Source: an uncultured Gemmatimonadales bacterium (GTDB taxonomy: Bacteria; Gemmatimonadota; Gemmatimonadetes; Longimicrobiales; Gaopeijiaceae). Taken from it: a stretch of DNA of 11,603 nucleotides. The notes beneath the pieces were generated by a model. The model was not told where the DNA came from and did no database searches. It was given only the letters and a program-made list of their open reading frames with translations. Both the position numbers and the translations under genes were made by a program. The stretch covers positions 1-11,603 of the forward strand of contig CALJLC010000026.1 in the NCBI GenBank assembly GCA_937982605.1, in the 5' to 3' direction. Below, one piece after another: positions 7,706 to 11,603 of the stretch; position 1 is the first letter of the stretch; every line of letters begins with the position of its first letter.

Positions 7706-9217
7706 ATGGGGAACGGCAGGAGGAAGGGCCTCGCGCGGGTGGCTCGGGTCGGCACGCTGACCCTGGCGTTCGCCGGGGGAGGAGCAGCAACCTCGGCGGC
7801 AGCGCAGACGCCGGCCGACTACCAGCGCCTCATCGAAGGCGCGCAGCCGGAAGCCAGCGACACGACGCTCGCGCGCTTCACGCTCGAGGAGCTCATGGAG
7901 CGCTTCGGCATCCCCGGCGTGAGCATCGCCGTCATCCACGACTTCCGCATCCACTGGGCCAAGGGCTACGGCGTCCGTGACGTCGAGACCGGCGAGCCGG
8001 TCGACGTCGAGACGATGTTCCAGGCCGCCTCCATCAGTAAGCCCGTCGCGGCGATGGGGAGCCTGAAGGCGGTCCAGGACGGCGTCTTCGGCCTCGACGA
8101 GGCCATCACCGCCATCCTACCGTCGTGGCAGCTGGACGGCGGAGAGCTCACGCGGAACCAGGCCGTGACGCCCCGGATGCTCATGAGCCACACGTCCGGT
8201 CTGGGCGACGGCTTCGGCTTCCCTGGTTACGAGCCCGGCGAGCCGCTGCCGACGACGGTCCAGATCGTCGCAGGCCACGAGCTGTCCAACGTGGGCCCGA
8301 TCTTCATGGAGCGAGCGCCGATGGAGGCGTACGAGTACTCCGGCGGGGGAGTGACGCTGCAAGAGCTCGTGCTGTCCGACGCGCGCGGGCGCGCCTTCGA
8401 GGAGGTCATGCGCGAGCAGGTCCTCGAGCCGATCGGCATGACGCGCAGCTCGTTCGAGCAGCCGATCAGCCCGGAGAACGACCGGAACGCGGCCCGGGCC
8501 CACGGGAACGACGGAGACTCCATGGGCCCCAAGTGGCACGTCTACCCGGAGATGGCCGCGGCCGGCCTCTGGACCACGCCTACGGACCTGGCACGGTTCG
8601 CCATCGAGGTGCAGAGGTCCGTCCGGGGCGAGTCGAACCGAGTGTTGTCCCGCTCGATGGCCCGCGAGATGATCACGCCCGTGGGTGTCGGGGACTACGC
8701 GGTGGGCTTCGCGCTCGCACGGCGGGGCCAGGGATGGTATTTCGCGCACGGCGGCGGCAACTGGGGCTTCCGCTGCTACCTGATCGCGCACACCACGAAG
8801 GGCTACGGCTTCGCCGTAATGACCAACTCGGACGGTGGCGGCGCCATCCAGTCCGAGCTCATGAGACGCATCGGGCGCGCCTACGGGTGGGACTCCGAGG
8901 CCCCGCCGGTGCCCCGGGGCTACCAGCCGCCGCCCGCCGAGGAGGACGTCGTCGACGTCGATCCGACGGTGCTGGAGCGGTACCAGGGCACGTTCCGCAT
9001 GAACGACGGCACGGAGCTCGTCGTCGTCGTGCGGGACGAGCGCCTGGCGATCGAGGTGAGCGGGGAGGCCTATCCCCTGCTCGCCCTCTCGAACACCGAG
9101 TTCCACATGGCGGGGGTCGGTGCGCGCGTCCGCTTCGACCCGGACGACTCGGGGATGGTGGACGCCATGGGCGTCGTGGTCTCGGGCAAGAGCCAGAGGG
9201 CGCCCAGGACGCGCTAG
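7706..9217 (+). CDS. Secreted serine hydrolase, class C beta-lactamase/PBP-like family, with C-terminal DUF3471-like domain
   Basis: This 503-residue exported enzyme belongs to Pfam family PF00144. Members include class C beta-lactamases, D-Ala-D-Ala peptidases and esterases, so the substrate is not predictable; the usual 'beta-lactamase' label need not mean resistance. Residues 1-33 are a signal peptide (basic lead, hydrophobic TLTLAFAGGGAA, cleavage near AAA-Q34). The catalytic motif SxxK is S109-I-S-K112, the second motif is Y211-S-G213 in the YSGGG form common in this family, and the KTG-equivalent is H348-G-G350. Other family landmarks are LMSHTSGL (159-166), EPIGMTRSSF (241-250) and AAAGLWTTPTDLARF (284-298). 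About 420-498 look like the small beta-barrel DUF3471-type domain (LERYQGTF). The ATG at 7706 has GGAGG 8 nt upstream and gives the signal peptide directly. The frame is open further upstream, but that part is antisense to the kinase domain. It is divergent from the kinase and convergent with the second permease. Confidence 0.93.
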   Translation: MGNGRRKGLARVARVGTLTLAFAGGGAATSAAAQTPADYQRLIEGAQPEASDTTLARFTLEELMERFGIPGVSIAVIHDFRIHWAKGYGVRDVETGEPVDVETMFQAASISKPVAAMGSLKAVQDGVFGLDEAITAILPSWQLDGGELTRNQAVTPRMLMSHTSGLGDGFGFPGYEPGEPLPTTVQIVAGHELSNVGPIFMERAPMEAYEYSGGGVTLQELVLSDARGRAFEEVMREQVLEPIGMTRSSFEQPISPENDRNAARAHGNDGDSMGPKWHVYPEMAAAGLWTTPTDLARFAIEVQRSVRGESNRVLSRSMAREMITPVGVGDYAVGFALARRGQGWYFAHGGGNWGFRCYLIAHTTKGYGFAVMTNSDGGGAIQSELMRRIGRAYGWDSEAPPVPRGYQPPPAEEDVVDVDPTVLERYQGTFRMNDGTELVVVVRDERLAIEVSGEAYPLLALSNTEFHMAGVGARVRFDPDDSGMVDAMGVVVSGKSQRAPRTR

Positions 9218-9221
9218 CAGC

Positions 9222-9259
9222 GAGCCCGGCCGGCCGCCTCGAGGAGTCCGGCCGGGTTC
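9222..9259. terminator. GC-rich hairpin between convergent genes, possible bidirectional terminator
   Basis: CCCGGCCGG (9225-9233) pairs with CCGGCCGGG (9248-9256). Outward G-T, A-T and G-C pairs extend the stem to 12 bp around a 14-nt loop. It sits in the 55-nt gap between the stop of the serine hydrolase (9217) and the stop of the right-hand permease (9273), where a shared terminator is expected. No T-tract follows on either strand, so it is either a non-classical hairpin terminator or an mRNA 3'-end stabiliser. Confidence 0.55.
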
Positions 9260-9272
9260 CTCGCTACGCTGC

Positions 9273-11603
9273 TCACTCCGTTCGGAGAGACTGCATCGGA
9301 TCCACCGCGGACGCACGTCTCGCCGGGGCGTAGCTCGCCATCAGCGCCACGGCCACCATGACGCCGGCCATGGCGCCGAACGTGGACGGATCGAGCGTTT
9401 CGACGCCGTAGAGCAACGCGGCGAGGAAGCGCGTGACGCCGAGGGAGACGAGCACGCCAGCCGCCACGCCGAGCAGCGCGACGCGTCCCCCCTGGAGGAC
9501 GAACATCCGGCGCACCCCCGCCCGCTGGGCGCCCAGCGCCATGCGGATGGCGATCTCGGGCGCTCGCTGCGTCACCACGTAGGAGAGCACGCCGTAGAGC
9601 CCGACCGCTCCGAGGATCGTCGCGAGCACCGCCGCCATGCCCAGCATCAGCATCGTGAAAGAGAGACAGGCCATAGTGTTCGTCGCGAGCGTCTCCATCG
9701 TGAAGATGCGGTACATCGGCGACTCGGGAATGAGCTCCTGGATGAGGGCCCGGACTTCGGGCGCGATCTCGTTGGCGCGTGTCGTCCTGAGCACGTAGGC
9801 GGGCGACGCCGACACCGCGGGCAGGTACACCATTGCCTGCGGCGGCTGCCGGAAGTCGTCGATGAGGACGTCTTCGACGACGCCCACGACGGTGAACCAG
9901 GGGCTGTTCGGGTTGTCCGAGGGGCGGATCTCGCGGTCGATCGCGCTCTCGCCCGGGAAAAGCAGGGCCGCGGCGGACTCGCTGATGATCACGTTCGGGA
10001 TCCCCTGCTCTTCTTCGACCCGATCGAAGAATCGCCCCTCCAGCAGGTCGATGCCCATCGCCTGGAAGTAGGCGCCCCCGGCTCCGGCATTGCGAACGCG
10101 TGGCGGCTCGGCTCCGCTGGCCTCGATCGTCCGGGACGTGACCGCGGTCGAGCCCGCGCCCTCGTCGAGCGGGAGCGTGGTGATGAAGCCGACGGATTCC
10201 ACGCTGGCGAGCGCGGCCAACCGGTCCATGAACTCGTACTGGAACTGCGACATCGCGGCCCGCTCGCGCAGGTCGTCGCGCCGCACGGCCACCTGGAAGG
10301 TGAAGATGTCCTCCTTGTCGTAGCCCGGATCGACGCTGTTGAGCTCCCAGAAGCTGCGCACGAGCAGCGCCGCGCCGACGAGCAGGACGACGGCCGAGGC
10401 GGTCTGCACGACCACGAGCACGTCACGGGTGAGGGCGCCACGACCGACGACCCCCCGTCCCGCCTCGCGGAGGCCGCCCAGAAGACCGGCTCCGGTCAGG
10501 CGGAGCGCCGGCAGGAGGCCGAACACGCACGCCGCGAACACCGATGCGCCGGCCGTGAAGAGGAGTGCCGAGGCGTCGAGGCTCGCCGTGGCCAGACCCG
10601 GCACCGGCGCGCCGCCGAAGCCGGCCGACACCGCATCCGGCGCGGCGCGGATGAGCATCGGTACGCCGATCCACGCGAGCAGCGCGCCCGCACCCCCGCC
10701 GAGCGCCGCGAGGATGAGCGCCTCCGACATCTGTCGGCGCACGAGGCCGGCGCGGCCGGCGCCCAGCGCTCGGCGGACGGCCATGTCGCGCCGGTGGCTC
10801 TCGGCGCGGACCATGAAGAGGTTGGCCACGTTGGTGCACGCGACGAGGAAGATGATCGCCACCGCCGCCAGCAGGATCCACAGCGGCGTCGACACGCTGC
10901 CGAGCATGTGGTCTCGAAGGGGGGTCACGACGGGTCGGTACGCCTGCATCGCCTGCGCGTACGACGCGGGGCCGCCGAGCCGTTCCTGCACTCGGCCGGC
11001 CAGCGGCTGCATCTGCGCGACGACGCCCTCCCGGTCCGCCCCGGGTGTGAGTCGCGCGATCATCCGCCCACCGAAGCCTCCCGGGGTCACGTCGGCCTCG
11101 CGAACGATGTTCGGGACCCAGAAGGCGGTGCGTTCGTCGGGGAAGCGGAACTCGGGCGGCAGCACACCGATCACGGTGCGCGTCTGCTGCGCGAAGAGGT
11201 AGCTCCGACCGACCACCTCCGGCTCGCCCCCGAACCAGTCCTGCCAGAGCCAGTGGCTCAACACGACGACGCTCGCGTCGTCCTCGTCCGTGAAGAGTCG
11301 CCCGAGGAGCGGCTGCACCCCGAGGGTGCGGAAGAACGACGGGGTCGCGCCGGTCAGGAAGAGCTGCTCGGTGCGCCCCTCGGCTCGGGTCGTCGACGAG
11401 CCCGTTCCGTACAGCGCGAGGTCCTCGAAGGAGGGCACCACGGCGGCGTATTCGACGTACAGCTCGTCCGGCACGCCGAGGTCCTCGGGCAGGTCCGTAC
11501 CCGGAGCCGTGCCCCCGACGACCACCAGGCGGTCCGCATCGGGAAAGTGCAGCGGCTGCAGCAGGACCGCGTCCACGACGCTGGAGATCGTGGCGTTGGC
11601 CCC
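9273..11603 (-). CDS. Duplicated MacB/FtsX-type (ADOP) ABC permease, 5' end beyond window
   Basis: The visible 776 residues end at TGA (9273-9275) and are open to the right edge, so the start codon is outside the window. A GTG at 11576 lies inside the conserved region and is not the start. The first visible residues, GANATISSVVDAVLLQPL, match the end of membrane helix 1 in this family, so only roughly 30-50 residues (more if an extra N-terminal domain exists) are missing. In order: periplasmic MacB-like domain 1 (about 20-235, with TVIGVLPPEFRFP at 143-155); FtsX domain 1 (helices near 241-264, 294-315 and 345-367, with VACTNVANLFMVRAE at 254-268 and RRALGAGR at 277-284); linker helix near 395-415; periplasmic domain 2 (about 425-640, with TVVGVVEDV near 571-579); and FtsX domain 2 (helices near 650-675, 706-730 and 740-757, with RMALGAQR at 687-694). 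It ends in VDPMQSLRTE. The substrate is unknown and no partner ATPase is seen. It is a paralogue of the interrupted permease at 2076-4535 and, unlike it, has no internal stop. Confidence 0.93.
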   Translation of the reverse strand, partial: GANATISSVVDAVLLQPLHFPDADRLVVVGGTAPGTDLPEDLGVPDELYVEYAAVVPSFEDLALYGTGSSTTRAEGRTEQLFLTGATPSFFRTLGVQPLLGRLFTDEDDASVVVLSHWLWQDWFGGEPEVVGRSYLFAQQTRTVIGVLPPEFRFPDERTAFWVPNIVREADVTPGGFGGRMIARLTPGADREGVVAQMQPLAGRVQERLGGPASYAQAMQAYRPVVTPLRDHMLGSVSTPLWILLAAVAIIFLVACTNVANLFMVRAESHRRDMAVRRALGAGRAGLVRRQMSEALILAALGGGAGALLAWIGVPMLIRAAPDAVSAGFGGAPVPGLATASLDASALLFTAGASVFAACVFGLLPALRLTGAGLLGGLREAGRGVVGRGALTRDVLVVVQTASAVVLLVGAALLVRSFWELNSVDPGYDKEDIFTFQVAVRRDDLRERAAMSQFQYEFMDRLAALASVESVGFITTLPLDEGAGSTAVTSRTIEASGAEPPRVRNAGAGGAYFQAMGIDLLEGRFFDRVEEEQGIPNVIISESAAALLFPGESAIDREIRPSDNPNSPWFTVVGVVEDVLIDDFRQPPQAMVYLPAVSASPAYVLRTTRANEIAPEVRALIQELIPESPMYRIFTMETLATNTMACLSFTMLMLGMAAVLATILGAVGLYGVLSYVVTQRAPEIAIRMALGAQRAGVRRMFVLQGGRVALLGVAAGVLVSLGVTRFLAALLYGVETLDPSTFGAMAGVMVAVALMASYAPARRASAVDPMQSLRTE

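Noticed and set aside
7541..7954. Upstream in-frame extension of the kinase beyond ATG 7540
   Set aside because: It runs antisense into the signal peptide and start of the serine hydrolase and has no family similarity.
8117..9316. Minus-strand open frame of 399 codons opposite the serine hydrolase
   Set aside because: It is antisense to a gene with clear catalytic motifs and is His/Arg/Val-rich without a domain.
11574..11576. GTG as the start of the right-hand permease
   Set aside because: It lies inside the conserved SSVVDAVLLQPL stretch, and the frame continues open to the window edge with family-typical GANA upstream.

Overview
The window looks like a chromosomal segment of a high-GC, Gram-negative-type bacterium, most plausibly Gemmatimonadota or Acidobacteriota. 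I infer this from three things: very GC-rich, codon-biased DNA; two long permeases of the duplicated MacB/FtsX type without an ATPase partner (the ADOP, 'acidobacterial duplicated orphan permease', architecture); and a serine/threonine kinase fused to a formylglycine-generating-enzyme-like (SUMF1) domain and an alpha/beta hydrolase, a combination known from those phyla. Assignment to a phylum is inference. I see no rRNA, tRNA, CRISPR array, transposase, integrase or phage gene.

Layout from left to right. (1) Positions 1-1988, minus strand: a secreted PQQ-dependent dehydrogenase of the glucose-dehydrogenase-like (COG4993) type, cut off at its C-terminus by the window edge. (2) Positions 2076-4535, minus strand: one duplicated permease gene interrupted by a single in-frame TAA at 3834-3836, which leaves a 233-residue N-terminal and a 575-residue C-terminal reading frame. 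(3) Positions 4550-7489, minus strand: a 979-residue membrane-spanning kinase / PEGA-like / FGE-like / alpha-beta hydrolase fusion, 14 nt upstream of the permease. (4) Positions 7490-7705: a short divergent control region. (5) Positions 7706-9217, plus strand: a secreted serine hydrolase of the class C beta-lactamase / penicillin-binding-protein-like family with a C-terminal DUF3471-like domain. (6) Positions 9222-9259: a GC-rich hairpin between convergent genes. (7) Positions 9273-11603, minus strand: a second, intact-looking duplicated permease that runs off the right edge at its N-terminus.

The kinase and the interrupted permease are almost certainly one transcript, because the gap is 14 nt and contains the permease ribosome binding site. 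The dehydrogenase follows in the same direction after 87 nt with a small hairpin in between, so it may or may not belong to the operon. A plausible reading is an envelope module: the kinase senses something through its extracytoplasmic FGE-like/hydrolase part and is co-expressed with a membrane protein, while the divergent serine hydrolase and the dehydrogenase act in the periplasm. That functional link is inference only. The two observations most worth checking are the clean in-frame stop inside the permease and the four-part kinase, whose FGE-like domain has no cysteine at all.
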